Positions 41,211-49,846 of a DNA stretch of 64,000 nucleotides are shown in pieces. Numbering within the stretch: position 1 is the stretch's first letter; each line of letters begins with the position of its first letter. Source of the stretch: Acetomicrobium hydrogeniformans ATCC BAA-1850. GTDB taxonomy: Bacteria; Synergistota; Synergistia; Synergistales; Acetomicrobiaceae. The DNA lies in NCBI RefSeq assembly GCF_000160455.2, contig NZ_ACJX03000001.1:1188001-1252000 (forward strand), in the 5' to 3' direction. The position numbers and the translations under genes are program-made. The notes beneath the pieces are model-generated. The model had not been told where the DNA came from. It saw only the letters and a program-made list of their open reading frames with translations, and did not search any database.

Positions 41211-43275
41211 AACTTTAGTGATAGTCGAATCACCTACTAAAGCTAAGACTTTGAAAAAAATACTCGGTCGTAAATATGATATAAAGGCAAGTAACGGGCA
41301 TGTAAGAGATCTTCCCAAAAGCAGATTGGGTGTCGATATAGAAAATAATTTCGAGCCGGAATACATCCTCGTCAGAGGTAAGGGTCCGTTGGTTCGAGAG
41401 CTTAAAAGGGCTGCTCAGAAGGCAAAGAATGTATTGCTTGCTTCTGACCCGGATAGGGAGGGAGAAGCAATAGCCTGGCATTTGGCGAATCTATTGTCCA
41501 TATCTTGCGAAGAGCCTTGCAGGGTTCGTATGTATGAAATAACGCCCCGAGCCGTAAAAGAGGCTTTTTCTAAGGCCGAACCGATAGACATGAATAAGGT
41601 CGACGCACAACAGTCCAGAAGGCTTGTGGATAGGCTCATGGGTTATAGCTTGAGCCCTCTGCTGTGGAAAAAGATCAAGGCCGGGCTTTCGGCAGGCAGG
41701 GTTCAATCGGTAGCCCTTAGGCTTATTTGCGAGAAGGAAGCGGAAATAAAGGCCTTTGTCCCCCAGGAATACTGGGTCATTGCCGCAGTGGCAGAAGGGG
41801 AAAGGGGACAGTTTTCGCTAAAGCTTGCCAAGAAGGACGGAAAAAACATAAGGGTTACGAATGCCATCGATGCCCAGGCCGCATATAACGAATTGCTGTC
41901 TTTGTCCTATGTGGTCTCGAAGTTCGATACGAAGGAGGGCAAGAGAAACCCTCTTCCGCCCTTTAAGACCAGCACCCTCCAACAGGAAGCGGCAAGACGG
42001 CTTGGTTTTTCTCCCCAGAAGACCATGCGCGTAGCCCAAAGCTTATACGAAGGGATCGATCTGCCCGGGCAGGGGCCTGTGGGTCTGATCACCTATATGC
42101 GGACAGATAGCCTGCGCATAGCTCCGGAAGGTATAGCTATGGCTCGCAAGTTCATAGAGGAAAACTACGGAGAAAGGTATTTGCCGAAAAAACCTCATCA
42201 GTATATATCCAAGGAGCGGTCTCAAGATGCTCATGAGGCTATAAGGCCTACTAATGTCCGTTTGGTGCCCGAAGAAATACAAACTCACTTGACGAAAGAT
42301 CAAAAGGCCTTGTACGAGCTGATATGGAAGCGTTTTTTGGCTTCCCAAATGGAGCCCGCTGTCGTGGCCAGGACTAACCTGGAGGTGGAGGCAGGGCCTT
42401 ACACCTTGAGACAAAGCGGAGTGACCTTGATTTTCGACGGTTGGAGCAGGCTTTGGCCGCTGGAAATGAAGGAGGAAATCTTGCCCGAGGCGGAGGTCGG
42501 AGAGCTGCTGAAGTTGTTGAAACTCGATAAAGAACAAAAATTCACTAAACCGCCTTCCAGATATACGGAGTCGGGCTTAGTTAAGGTCTTGGAAGAGAAG
42601 GGAATAGGCAGACCGTCGACGTATGCGACAATAATACAGACGCTTTACGACAGACATTACGTCGAGAGAGACGAAGCCAAGAAGCTTTTTCCCACGGAGC
42701 TTGGGATTACGGTAAATTCCTTTTTGGTGGAACACTTTCAGTCTCTGATCAATGTCGAATTTACGGCGAAGATGGAGGATGAGCTGGACAAAGTGGAGAG
42801 GGGCGAGGCATCTTGGCTTTCGGTAGTCAGGGAATTTTGGGTTCACTTTGAGGGCATTTTAAAAAGCGTCCAAAACGTGGCCAAGGTGGAAGTGCCCGTC
42901 GAAACTATAGACGAAAAGTGTCCCCTTTGCGGTGCCCAGTTAATCGTAAAACACGGCCGTTACGGTAAATTTATAGCCTGTTCGGCCTATCCTGATTGTA
43001 AATATACGAGAAATTTCAAAAACAGCTTAGACATACCCTGTCCCAAGTGCGGCGAAGGCAAGGTGGTGCTCCTTCGTTCAAAAAACAGAAGGCCCTTTTA
43101 TGGCTGCTCTAGATATCCCAAATGCGATTTCGTAAGTTGGAGCAAGCCCACCGGAGAAATTTGTCCCAAGTGCGGCGGCCCTTTTGTGGTTAAAAGAAAG
43201 GCAGTAAAGTGCGCCGATTGCGGATATGAAAAGGAGGAAATTCCCGATGATGCCGGAGCCGTTGGAGAAAGATAA
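41200..43275 (+). CDS. topA: DNA topoisomerase I
   Basis: Relaxes negative supercoils. The 691-residue protein has the TOPRIM start LVIVESPTKAKTLKKILG, DPDREGEAIAWHL, the active-site Tyr in LITYMRTDS, and three C-terminal zinc ribbons (CPLCGAQ, CPKCGEG, CPKCGGP each followed by a second Cys pair). GTG at 41200 overlaps the dprA stop region by 11 nt and follows GGAAGG. The dprA-topA-trmFO order matches Bacillus. Confidence 0.97.
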   Translation: MSDKTLVIVESPTKAKTLKKILGRKYDIKASNGHVRDLPKSRLGVDIENNFEPEYILVRGKGPLVRELKRAAQKAKNVLLASDPDREGEAIAWHLANLLSISCEEPCRVRMYEITPRAVKEAFSKAEPIDMNKVDAQQSRRLVDRLMGYSLSPLLWKKIKAGLSAGRVQSVALRLICEKEAEIKAFVPQEYWVIAAVAEGERGQFSLKLAKKDGKNIRVTNAIDAQAAYNELLSLSYVVSKFDTKEGKRNPLPPFKTSTLQQEAARRLGFSPQKTMRVAQSLYEGIDLPGQGPVGLITYMRTDSLRIAPEGIAMARKFIEENYGERYLPKKPHQYISKERSQDAHEAIRPTNVRLVPEEIQTHLTKDQKALYELIWKRFLASQMEPAVVARTNLEVEAGPYTLRQSGVTLIFDGWSRLWPLEMKEEILPEAEVGELLKLLKLDKEQKFTKPPSRYTESGLVKVLEEKGIGRPSTYATIIQTLYDRHYVERDEAKKLFPTELGITVNSFLVEHFQSLINVEFTAKMEDELDKVERGEASWLSVVREFWVHFEGILKSVQNVAKVEVPVETIDEKCPLCGAQLIVKHGRYGKFIACSAYPDCKYTRNFKNSLDIPCPKCGEGKVVLLRSKNRRPFYGCSRYPKCDFVSWSKPTGEICPKCGGPFVVKRKAVKCADCGYEKEEIPDDAGAVGER

Positions 43276-44584
43276 TTTGGCGGTGACTATCGTCGGGGGA
43301 GGTCTTGCGGGAAGCGAGGCTGCCTATCAGCTCGCCAAGAGAGGAATTAAGGTAAGGCTTTACGAAATGAGGCCCAATAAATATCCTCCGGCGCACAGGA
43401 CATCGAAATTTGCTGAACTTGTCTGCAGCAACTCCCTCGGTTCCGACGTGCTTTCAAGCCCCGCTGGCATTTTAAAGGCCGAGCTTAGAGAGCTTGATAG
43501 TTTGATAATAAAATGCGCTGATCAGCATAAAGTTCCTGCCGGTTGGGCTCTTGCCGTGGATAGAGAGGCCTTCAGCGAAGAGGTTACCTCCAGGATAGGG
43601 TCGATGCCTTCGGTGGAAATAATAAGGGATGAGGTCGAAAAAATCGGAGGAGGGCCTGTGATAGTTGCGAGTGGCCCCCTGACTTCGCCTTCGCTGGCCT
43701 CCGACCTTAAGGCTTTGGTCGGCGAAGATTTTTTGTACTTCTACGATGCCGTCGCTCCTGTGGTGCTGCGGGACAGTATAAACATGGAGATAGCTTTCTA
43801 CGGCAGTCGTTACGGTTATGGCGAAGATTACATTAACTGTCCTCTAAACGAGGAGGAATATCAGCGTTTTTACGAGGCCCTGATAGAAGGCGAAGTGGCC
43901 ATGCGCCATGAGTTCGAAGAGGAGCATTTCTTCGAAGGATGTTTGCCCGTAGAGGTGATAGCGAAAAGAGGGCGTGACGCTCTGAGGTATGGGCCCATGA
44001 GACCGGTGGGCCTCAAAGATCCGCGAAGCGGGAGAGAGCCTTACGCCGTCGTTCAGCTGCGACAGGACGATAAAGAAGGAAGGCTTTATAACATAGTCGG
44101 CTTTCAGACTAATTTGAGATGGTCCGAGCAGGACAGGATCTTTCGCCTCATCCCGGGGTTGGAGGAAGTCGAGTTTGCAAGATATGGTGTTATGCACAGA
44201 AACATCTACGTCAATGCTCCTGTAGTGCTCGATGAATATCTGAGGTTGAAGGGTTTCGAGGATCTTTTTTTCGCAGGCCAATTGGCGGGCGTGGAAGGTT
44301 ACGTGGAGAGCACGGCCATGGGATTGGTCGCCGCTTTAAACGTGTTTTGTTTGCTAAAGGGAAACGCCCTTCTGTCGTGGCCCAGGGAGACTGCCATCGG
44401 TTCTTTGTTATGGTATCTGAACAATGCCAATCCCAAATCCTTTCAACCCATGAACATCAACCTGGGGTTGTTGCCGCCCCTGCCGAAAAAGATAAAGGAC
44501 AAAAGGCGACGTTGTGAAGCGATAGCTAGTAAAGCACTGGAGTCTCTTCGTGCCTTTATGGAACCCCGGAGTGATCTGTTTTAA
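43247..44584 (+). CDS. trmFO: Folate-dependent tRNA (uracil-54-C5) methyltransferase
   Basis: Makes m5U54 in tRNA using methylenetetrahydrofolate and FAD. The 445-residue protein has VTIVGGGLAGSEAAYQLAKRG, LYEMRPNKYPPAHRT, ELVCSNSLGS, AFYGSRYGYGEDYINCPL and AGQLAGVEGYVESTAMGLVAA. The start at 43247 (MMPEP) follows AAAGGAGG; the gene begins inside topA by 29 nt. Confidence 0.95.
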   Translation: MMPEPLEKDNLAVTIVGGGLAGSEAAYQLAKRGIKVRLYEMRPNKYPPAHRTSKFAELVCSNSLGSDVLSSPAGILKAELRELDSLIIKCADQHKVPAGWALAVDREAFSEEVTSRIGSMPSVEIIRDEVEKIGGGPVIVASGPLTSPSLASDLKALVGEDFLYFYDAVAPVVLRDSINMEIAFYGSRYGYGEDYINCPLNEEEYQRFYEALIEGEVAMRHEFEEEHFFEGCLPVEVIAKRGRDALRYGPMRPVGLKDPRSGREPYAVVQLRQDDKEGRLYNIVGFQTNLRWSEQDRIFRLIPGLEEVEFARYGVMHRNIYVNAPVVLDEYLRLKGFEDLFFAGQLAGVEGYVESTAMGLVAALNVFCLLKGNALLSWPRETAIGSLLWYLNNANPKSFQPMNINLGLLPPLPKKIKDKRRRCEAIASKALESLRAFMEPRSDLF

Positions 44585-44662
44585 TGTAATGACAATTCTT
44601 CGTGTCAATTTTATCGAAAAGACGCAATTAATCAGAATATACTTTTATTTTCAGCAATATGA

Positions 44663-44668
44663 TATAAT
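44663..44668 (+). promoter_or_regulatory. -10 element adjacent to the xerC start
   Basis: TATAAT lies only 6 nt before the xerC ATG at 44675, so transcription would start at or next to the start codon. There is no ribosome-binding site. A leaderless mRNA is likely; the -35 match is poor. Confidence 0.5.
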
Positions 44669-44674
44669 TTGCGC

Positions 44675-45568
44675 ATGAGCGAAAATATTTCTTCCTCGGT
44701 CGATGCCTTTTTGGAATATTTGAAATATGCAAGCGGAAGGACGGACAACACCGTCATAAATTACGCAGTTGACCTCTCTCAGTTTGTCGACTACGTAATC
44801 TCACAAGGTGTGGAGGAGGTCGAGAAAATCGAGCAGGCTCACATTCGCGCCTTTCTCAGAGAACTGGCGGCATATGGATATTCTAAAAGCTCGGTGTTGA
44901 GGAAGCTGTCGTCGCTGAGAAGTTGGACGAACTTCTTGCTTCAAAGCGGAAAGCTGACCTCTGATCCTACCAAAGGTGTTAGGGGGCCGAAAGAGCCCAA
45001 GAGGCTGCCAAGAGCGTTGGCTTACGAAGATGTTAGAATGATGCTCGAGAACGGTCCTAACGGTGAATTTGAGATGAGGGACAGAGCTATACTTGAACTT
45101 CTGTACGGTTGTGGTTTGAGGGTTGCCGAGTTGGTCGCCCTGGATTGGGAAGATGTGGATATAGAGGAAAGATGGTTACGAGTCAAGGGTAAAGGGGAGA
45201 AGGAGCGTTTGGTTCCAATGGGAAGGCATGCCCAGAAGGCATTGAGGGAATGGCAGGTTTTTTTAGGAAAATTGAGCGGCCCTTTATTTCCCGGAGACGG
45301 TTGCGAGCGTATTGCCGTGCGGACGGTGCACAGGGTCGTCTCCAGGTCTGCAAAAAGGGTTGGGCTAGCAGGCGTAAGCCCCCACATGCTTCGTCACAGC
45401 TTTGCAACTCACATGCTGGAAGGGGGAGCTTCCTTGAGGGTACTGCAGGAATTGTTGGGGCACCAGAGTTTGGTCACCACTCAAAGATATCTCAAGATCA
45501 GTTACGAGCAGTTGAAAAAAAGTTATATAAATGCCCATCCCAGGGGGAGAGGTGAAAAAGATGTTTAA
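44675..45568 (+). CDS. xerC: Tyrosine recombinase XerC
   Basis: Resolves chromosome dimers at dif. The 297-residue protein has a SAM-like N-terminal domain (FLEYLKYASGRTDNTVINYAVDL) and a catalytic domain with GCGLRVAELVAL (Arg), HMLRHSFATHML (His-Arg), LLGHQSLVTTQRYLKI (His and nucleophile Tyr). The XerC identity rests on the trmFO-xerC-hslV order; XerD is the alternative. It overlaps hslV by 8 nt. It is not a phage integrase: no mobile genes flank it. Confidence 0.9.
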   Translation: MSENISSSVDAFLEYLKYASGRTDNTVINYAVDLSQFVDYVISQGVEEVEKIEQAHIRAFLRELAAYGYSKSSVLRKLSSLRSWTNFLLQSGKLTSDPTKGVRGPKEPKRLPRALAYEDVRMMLENGPNGEFEMRDRAILELLYGCGLRVAELVALDWEDVDIEERWLRVKGKGEKERLVPMGRHAQKALREWQVFLGKLSGPLFPGDGCERIAVRTVHRVVSRSAKRVGLAGVSPHMLRHSFATHMLEGGASLRVLQELLGHQSLVTTQRYLKISYEQLKKSYINAHPRGRGEKDV

Positions 45569-46097
45569 AGGAACTACTATCATTTGCGTGAGAAGGGGCG
45601 ATGAGGTCGCCATGGCCGGAGACGGTCAGGTAACCTTAGAGCACCAGATTATAAAAAACGGAGCCAAAAAAGTGAGGCGTCTTGCAGGAGGAAATGTCCT
45701 GGCGGGCTTTGCGGGCAGCACGGCTGATGCCATGACCCTGCTCGAGCGCTTCGAAAGGTATCTCGAAGGTCATAGCGGAAACTTGATGCGCGCTGCAGTT
45801 GACCTGGTAAAGGAGTGGCGCACAGATAAAGCGCTGCGCAGGCTGGAAGCGATGATGTTGGTGGCCGATCTGCGACAGACACTTCTGCTTTCCGGTGCGG
45901 GTGATGTTCTTGAGCCCGATAGCGACGTAGCTTCCATAGGTTCCGGTTCGGGATACGCTCTGGCCGCTGCAAAGGCCTTTATAGAGGTTTCCGACATGGG
46001 GGCTGGCGAAATTGCGAAAAGATCGCTGCAGATAGCTTCGGAGTTATGCATATATACGAACGATATCATCACATTAGAGGTGATAAAAGGTGAATGA
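45561..46097 (+). CDS. hslV: ATP-dependent protease subunit HslV
   Basis: The peptidase subunit of the HslVU complex. The 178-residue protein begins [25 protein letters not shown]; the Thr nucleophile should be exposed by removing a four-residue leader, as in several bacteria. [16 protein letters not shown] and [14 protein letters not shown] are typical. ATG at 45561 follows GGGGAGAGGTG. Confidence 0.95.
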   Translation: MFKGTTIICVRRGDEVAMAGDGQVTLEHQIIKNGAKKVRRLAGGNVLAGFAGSTADAMTLLERFERYLEGHSGNLMRAAVDLVKEWRTDKALRRLEAMMLVADLRQTLLLSGAGDVLEPDSDVASIGSGSGYALAAAKAFIEVSDMGAGEIAKRSLQIASELCIYTNDIITLEVIKGE

Positions 46098-47502
46098 GGC
46101 AGTGATTAAAGGGGACGAACTTACGCCATCCCAGGTGATGGCCTATTTGGATAGATATGTCATAGGGCAGATGAAGGCGAAAAAAGCTGTAGCGGTTGCC
46201 TTGCGCAATCGCATCAGAAGAAAACGACTTCCAAAGGAGCTTGCGAAGGAGATAATTCCCAAAAATATTTTAATGGTAGGCCCCACTGGCGTGGGAAAGA
46301 CCGAAATAGCGAGACGTCTGGCACAGCTCGTGGATGCACCCTTCGTTAAAGTCGAAGCATCCAAATATACTGAAGTTGGTTACGTTGGCCGGGATGTGGA
46401 ATCCATGATTCGAGAAATGGCTGATATTGCCGTGCACATGGTAAAATCCAGAAAGATCGAAGAAAACAGCGCTGCTGCGGAAACGCTAGCGGAAGAGAGG
46501 GTTCTCGATGCCCTCCTTCCGACTAAGCATAAAAGCAGGCAGCCTCAGGATTTTATGAGGCTTTTGCTCGGCGATTCTACGGAAGAAGAAGAGGAATCCG
46601 ACGAGACCGAGAGGGAGACCAAAAGGACGACGAGGGAGAAATTTAGAAAACTCTTAAGGGAGGGGAAGTTAAACGACAGGGAAATAGAGATCGAAGTTGC
46701 AGAAAGCCCGCTGTCGAACATCCCCTTCGTCGGAGCCGGCATGGAGGAGATGGGCTTGAATTTGGGCGAGATGTTGGGCGGCATTTTGCCCAAGAAGATC
46801 AAACGCAAAAGGGTTACCGTAGCTAATGCTTTAAAGATCTTCCAGCAGGAGGAAGCGGAAAAGCTTATAGATATGGATGCCGTGGTTCAGGAAGCCTTGG
46901 ATAAGGTCCAGGAAGAGGGCATAGTGTTTATAGACGAACTGGACAAGATCGCCTCCTCCGGCGGGCAGAAATACGGACCCGACGTGAGCAGAGAGGGAGT
47001 GCAGCGCGATCTCCTTCCCCTCGTTGAGGGGACGACGGTGCAGACTAAATACGGCCCCGTGAAAACGGATCATATACTCTTTATAGGTGCCGGAGCCTTT
47101 CATGAAACAAAGCCCTCGGATCTCATACCGGAATTACAGGGCAGGTTTCCCATACGGGTTGAACTGGACGCCCTTGAAGAAGAGGAATTGTTGCGCATCC
47201 TTGTCGAGCCGGAAAACAGTTTGGTCAAGCAATATAAGGCATTGCTCGAAACAGAGGGCATAGAAATGATTTTCGATGACGGAGCCCTTAAAGCCATCGC
47301 CTTTTTTGCGGCAAAGATGAACAGGGAGATGGAAAACATCGGGGCGCGAAGACTGCATACCATGATGGAACAGCTTTTGGAAGATATAAGCTTCAAAGCG
47401 CCGGAATTAAGGGAGAGGGAAGTGCGAATCGATGAAGCCTTCGTCAACGAGCGTCTCGCAGATTTAGTGGAGAACACCGATCTCAGAAGGTATTTATTAT
47501 AA
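46090..47502 (+). CDS. hslU: ATP-dependent protease ATPase subunit HslU
   Basis: A AAA+ unfoldase that feeds HslV. The 470-residue protein has [31 protein letters not shown] (Walker A), [12 protein letters not shown] (Walker B), an inserted acidic intermediate domain at about 140-250, and the C-terminal LRRYLL tail that docks into HslV. GTG at 46090 overlaps the hslV stop region. Confidence 0.97.
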   Translation: MNEAVIKGDELTPSQVMAYLDRYVIGQMKAKKAVAVALRNRIRRKRLPKELAKEIIPKNILMVGPTGVGKTEIARRLAQLVDAPFVKVEASKYTEVGYVGRDVESMIREMADIAVHMVKSRKIEENSAAAETLAEERVLDALLPTKHKSRQPQDFMRLLLGDSTEEEEESDETERETKRTTREKFRKLLREGKLNDREIEIEVAESPLSNIPFVGAGMEEMGLNLGEMLGGILPKKIKRKRVTVANALKIFQQEEAEKLIDMDAVVQEALDKVQEEGIVFIDELDKIASSGGQKYGPDVSREGVQRDLLPLVEGTTVQTKYGPVKTDHILFIGAGAFHETKPSDLIPELQGRFPIRVELDALEEEELLRILVEPENSLVKQYKALLETEGIEMIFDDGALKAIAFFAAKMNREMENIGARRLHTMMEQLLEDISFKAPELREREVRIDEAFVNERLADLVENTDLRRYLL

Positions 47503-47520
47503 GTTAAGAAGGTGAAATTT

Positions 47521-48351
47521 ATGGTCATGGAAACGCCTCGTGAGCTAATTGAAGCAAGGCCCAAAATCGTTAATCCCACTGCAATGGAGGATTTGCTGAA
47601 TAAGACTCGCATAATAAGTAGAACCCTGCAATCTTCCGCCATGACGCCCCATCCGGATTATCAAAAGATTGCTAGGTTGTTGTGCGATCTGGCAACCGCT
47701 AACGTATATATAATCAACGGAGAGGGCAAAATATTGGGTTATGCCTGGATAAGCGATTACAAGTGCGATTATATGGAACAGTTGCTTAATGAGGGTTATA
47801 TGCCTAAAAACTATACCGAAAGACTGAACCAACACAGCGAATCGGTTTTAAATCACAGCGATCACGGCAATTGCGCCTACGCTGACGAGCCCTGCAGGTA
47901 TTTCAATAAGCATGTAGTATATGTGCCCATTTTCAGTTGTGGAGAGAGGCTGGGAACGCTTATCTTGGCTCGTTTCGGCGCACCTTTCGATACGCGCGAT
48001 CTTGTATTGTCTGAGTATCTTGCCACTGTTGTGGGAATCGAAATTTTGTACGACAGGACACATCACATCGAGGAGAGAGCAAAGGAACGATTTATGGTCC
48101 AAATAGCTGTCAGAGCTCTTTCTTATTCGGAGATGGAGTCCATAAAAGTAATTCTTAAAGAGCTCGGGGGTTGCGAAGGGGTAGTAGTGGCAAGCAGAGT
48201 GGCCGACAGGATAGGGGTTACCAGGAGCGTCATCGTCAATGCTCTGCGCAAGCTGGAGAGCGCAGGCTTGATCGAAAGCAGGAGCTTGGGCATGAAGGGG
48301 ACCTATATAAAGATCTTGTCCCCCATCTTTTTAGAGGAGTTAAGCAAATAA
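47521..48351 (+). CDS. codY: Global transcriptional regulator CodY
   Basis: Senses branched-chain amino acids and GTP and represses nutrient-stress genes in Firmicutes. The 276-residue protein has an N-terminal GAF domain (DLATANVYIINGEGKILGYAW...LGTLILARF) and the diagnostic C-terminal winged helix ASRVADRIGVTRSVIVNALRKLESAGLIESRSLGMKGTYIKIL. ATG at 47521 follows AGAAGGTG. It is placed between hslU and flgB exactly as in Bacillus. It could regulate the flagellar operon and amino-acid catabolism here. Confidence 0.96.
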   Translation: MVMETPRELIEARPKIVNPTAMEDLLNKTRIISRTLQSSAMTPHPDYQKIARLLCDLATANVYIINGEGKILGYAWISDYKCDYMEQLLNEGYMPKNYTERLNQHSESVLNHSDHGNCAYADEPCRYFNKHVVYVPIFSCGERLGTLILARFGAPFDTRDLVLSEYLATVVGIEILYDRTHHIEERAKERFMVQIAVRALSYSEMESIKVILKELGGCEGVVVASRVADRIGVTRSVIVNALRKLESAGLIESRSLGMKGTYIKILSPIFLEELSK

Positions 48352-48409
48352 AAGGCCGATTTGCCCAATATATTTAATATATGGTTTAGATAAGCGCCTT
48401 TGGGCGATC

Positions 48410-48437
48410 TAAAGGTACGTTAATTTTTTGCCGATTA
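48410..48437 (+). promoter_or_regulatory. Sigma-28 (FliA/SigD)-like promoter before flgB
   Basis: TAAAGGTA (48410-48417) and GCCGATTA (48430-48437) match the sigma-28 pattern TAAA-N15-GCCGATAA with a spacer one base longer and one -10 mismatch. It lies 20 nt before the flgB ATG. In Bacillus a SigD promoter occurs in the same place. Confidence 0.65.
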
Positions 48438-48457
48438 GAGTATAGGGGTGTTGATAC

Positions 48458-48865
48458 ATGAGAGACGTAACATGGGATGTCATTACCCTTGGTATGAAGG
48501 GGTTATCAAAGCGTTTTGAAGCAATTTCCCAAAACGTGGCAAATACAAATACGCCGGGATATGCCCGAAGCGAGGTTGCCTTTGAGGATGAACTTCGCGA
48601 GGCGCTTTCCGTGAACAAAAGGCCCAAACTCCCCTTGGCGACAACCCATGAAGCCCATATCACAAACTTGCCTCGGGATATAAAGGGCATTACCCCGAAA
48701 GAACATCGTGTTGTGGGTGAATTGGCGAGGTGGGATGGTAACGGTGTCGACCTCGATATCGAGATGTCCAAGTTGGCTCAAGCCAGAATGACCTATACCG
48801 CTTTGGCAAGCTTGATGTCTAAAAGGGTCAGTTCCTACAAAACGGCCATTGGGGGCGGTAGGTGA
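48458..48865 (+). CDS. flgB: Flagellar basal-body rod protein FlgB
   Basis: A 135-residue proximal rod subunit. The rod-family signature AISQNVANTNTPGYARSEVAFED is at about residues 25-47 and the C-terminal helix KLAQARMTYTALASLMSKRVSSYKTAI is typical. It is the first gene of the flagellar operon. ATGA overlap couples it to flgC. Confidence 0.95.
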   Translation: MRDVTWDVITLGMKGLSKRFEAISQNVANTNTPGYARSEVAFEDELREALSVNKRPKLPLATTHEAHITNLPRDIKGITPKEHRVVGELARWDGNGVDLDIEMSKLAQARMTYTALASLMSKRVSSYKTAIGGGR

Positions 48866-49275
48866 TGCGTCTTTTTGATTCACTCGAAATAGCCGGCAGC
48901 TCTTTAACTGCCCATAGACTGTGGATGGATCTCATATCGCAAAATTTGGCCAACGTGAACACGACTCGAACACAGGACGGAGGACCCTACAGGCGCAAGG
49001 TGCCAATTTTTGCCGAAAGGCTTGAAGCGACGGAAAAGGGCGCTAAAGGGGTTCGAGTGGAAAAGATTGAAGAGGATGATCTGCCTCCACGTATGGTATA
49101 TCAGCCAGAGCATCCCGATGCAGACGAAGAAGGTTACGTGGCCTATCCAAACGTCAACGTGGTCAGAGAAATGACGGATATGATGGCGGCTACCAGGGCT
49201 TACGAGGCCAATTTAATGGTAGTGGAGTCGGCCAAGGAGATCTGGGGCAGCGCAATTGATGTACTTCGTTCCTGA
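48865..49275 (+). CDS. flgC: Flagellar basal-body rod protein FlgC
   Basis: A 136-residue rod subunit with LWMDLISQNLANVNTTRT, VAYPNVNVVREMTDMMAATRAYEANLMVVES and the usual C-terminal helix. ATG 48865 overlaps the flgB stop. A terminator and a new -10 follow, splitting flgBC from fliE. Confidence 0.95.
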   Translation: MRLFDSLEIAGSSLTAHRLWMDLISQNLANVNTTRTQDGGPYRRKVPIFAERLEATEKGAKGVRVEKIEEDDLPPRMVYQPEHPDADEEGYVAYPNVNVVREMTDMMAATRAYEANLMVVESAKEIWGSAIDVLRS

Positions 49276-49393
49276 TCCCTTCTGAAACATTGATAGTCGA
49301 AAAGCTCACATTTTGTGCTAGAGTTCGTTGGTTAGAAATAAAATCAATTTGTTCCTACGCCAGTAGATATAGCAGTGTAAAAAACTTTTCAAC

Positions 49394-49441
49394 AACCTGT
49401 CTCATGTCAGGTTTTGCTGGTATGAGGCAGGTTATTTTTTT
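49394..49441 (+). terminator. Terminator-like hairpin between flgC and fliE
   Basis: AACCTGTCTCAT (49394-49405) pairs with ATGAGGCAGGTT (49422-49433) with one G-T, then ATTTTTTT. Partial termination would lower fliE-onward expression from the flgB promoter. Confidence 0.75.
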
Positions 49442-49447
49442 AGGGTA

Positions 49448-49479
49448 TTGCAAACGCGATCGCTTTTTTGTTTTATAAT
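49448..49479 (+). promoter_or_regulatory. Candidate promoter for fliE onward
   Basis: TATAAT (49474-49479) is consensus. The best upstream hexamer TTGCAA (49448-49453) is 20 nt away, longer than usual, so the -35 is uncertain. It follows the terminator at 49394. Confidence 0.45.
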
Positions 49480-49540
49480 AAAGGCTAAATTATAAGCTTA
49501 AATCTAATAACGCTAAAACCGGAGTGGGGAGGGAAAGGCA

Positions 49541-49834
49541 TTGTCCGTTTCGCGCATAGACCTTATGAAATTAAATTCTGGTCAATTTATCCCGGAAACG
49601 AAAAAAACTAACAAGGAATCATTTGAAGATCATCTAAAAAAAGGCTTTGAGAACGTAAACAATCTTCAACTTAGGGCTGAACGAGAAGTGCAAAAATTAG
49701 TAACTGGTGACGTTGACGATATTTCGCAAGTTGTAACGGCCGTTGCTGAGGCAGAAATAGCCCTCAGACTATTTGTAGAGGTAAGAGATAAGCTGGTAGA
49801 CGCCTATCAGCAGCTGTCCAGAATACCTGTTTAG
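49541..49834 (+). CDS. fliE: Flagellar hook-basal body complex protein FliE
   Basis: A 97-residue protein linking the MS ring to the rod. SFEDHLKKGFENVNNLQLRAEREVQKLVTGDVDDISQVVTAVAEAEIALRLFVEVRDKLVDAYQQLSRIPV is typical through the C-terminus. TTG at 49541 follows GGGGAGGGAAAGG. Confidence 0.93.
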   Translation: MSVSRIDLMKLNSGQFIPETKKTNKESFEDHLKKGFENVNNLQLRAEREVQKLVTGDVDDISQVVTAVAEAEIALRLFVEVRDKLVDAYQQLSRIPV

Positions 49835-49846
49835 GTATAATCGGTA

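Noticed and set aside
44675-45568. Phage or integron integrase
   Set aside because: Flanking genes trmFO and hslV, and the XerC-like length, identify a housekeeping recombinase; no att sites or phage genes were seen.
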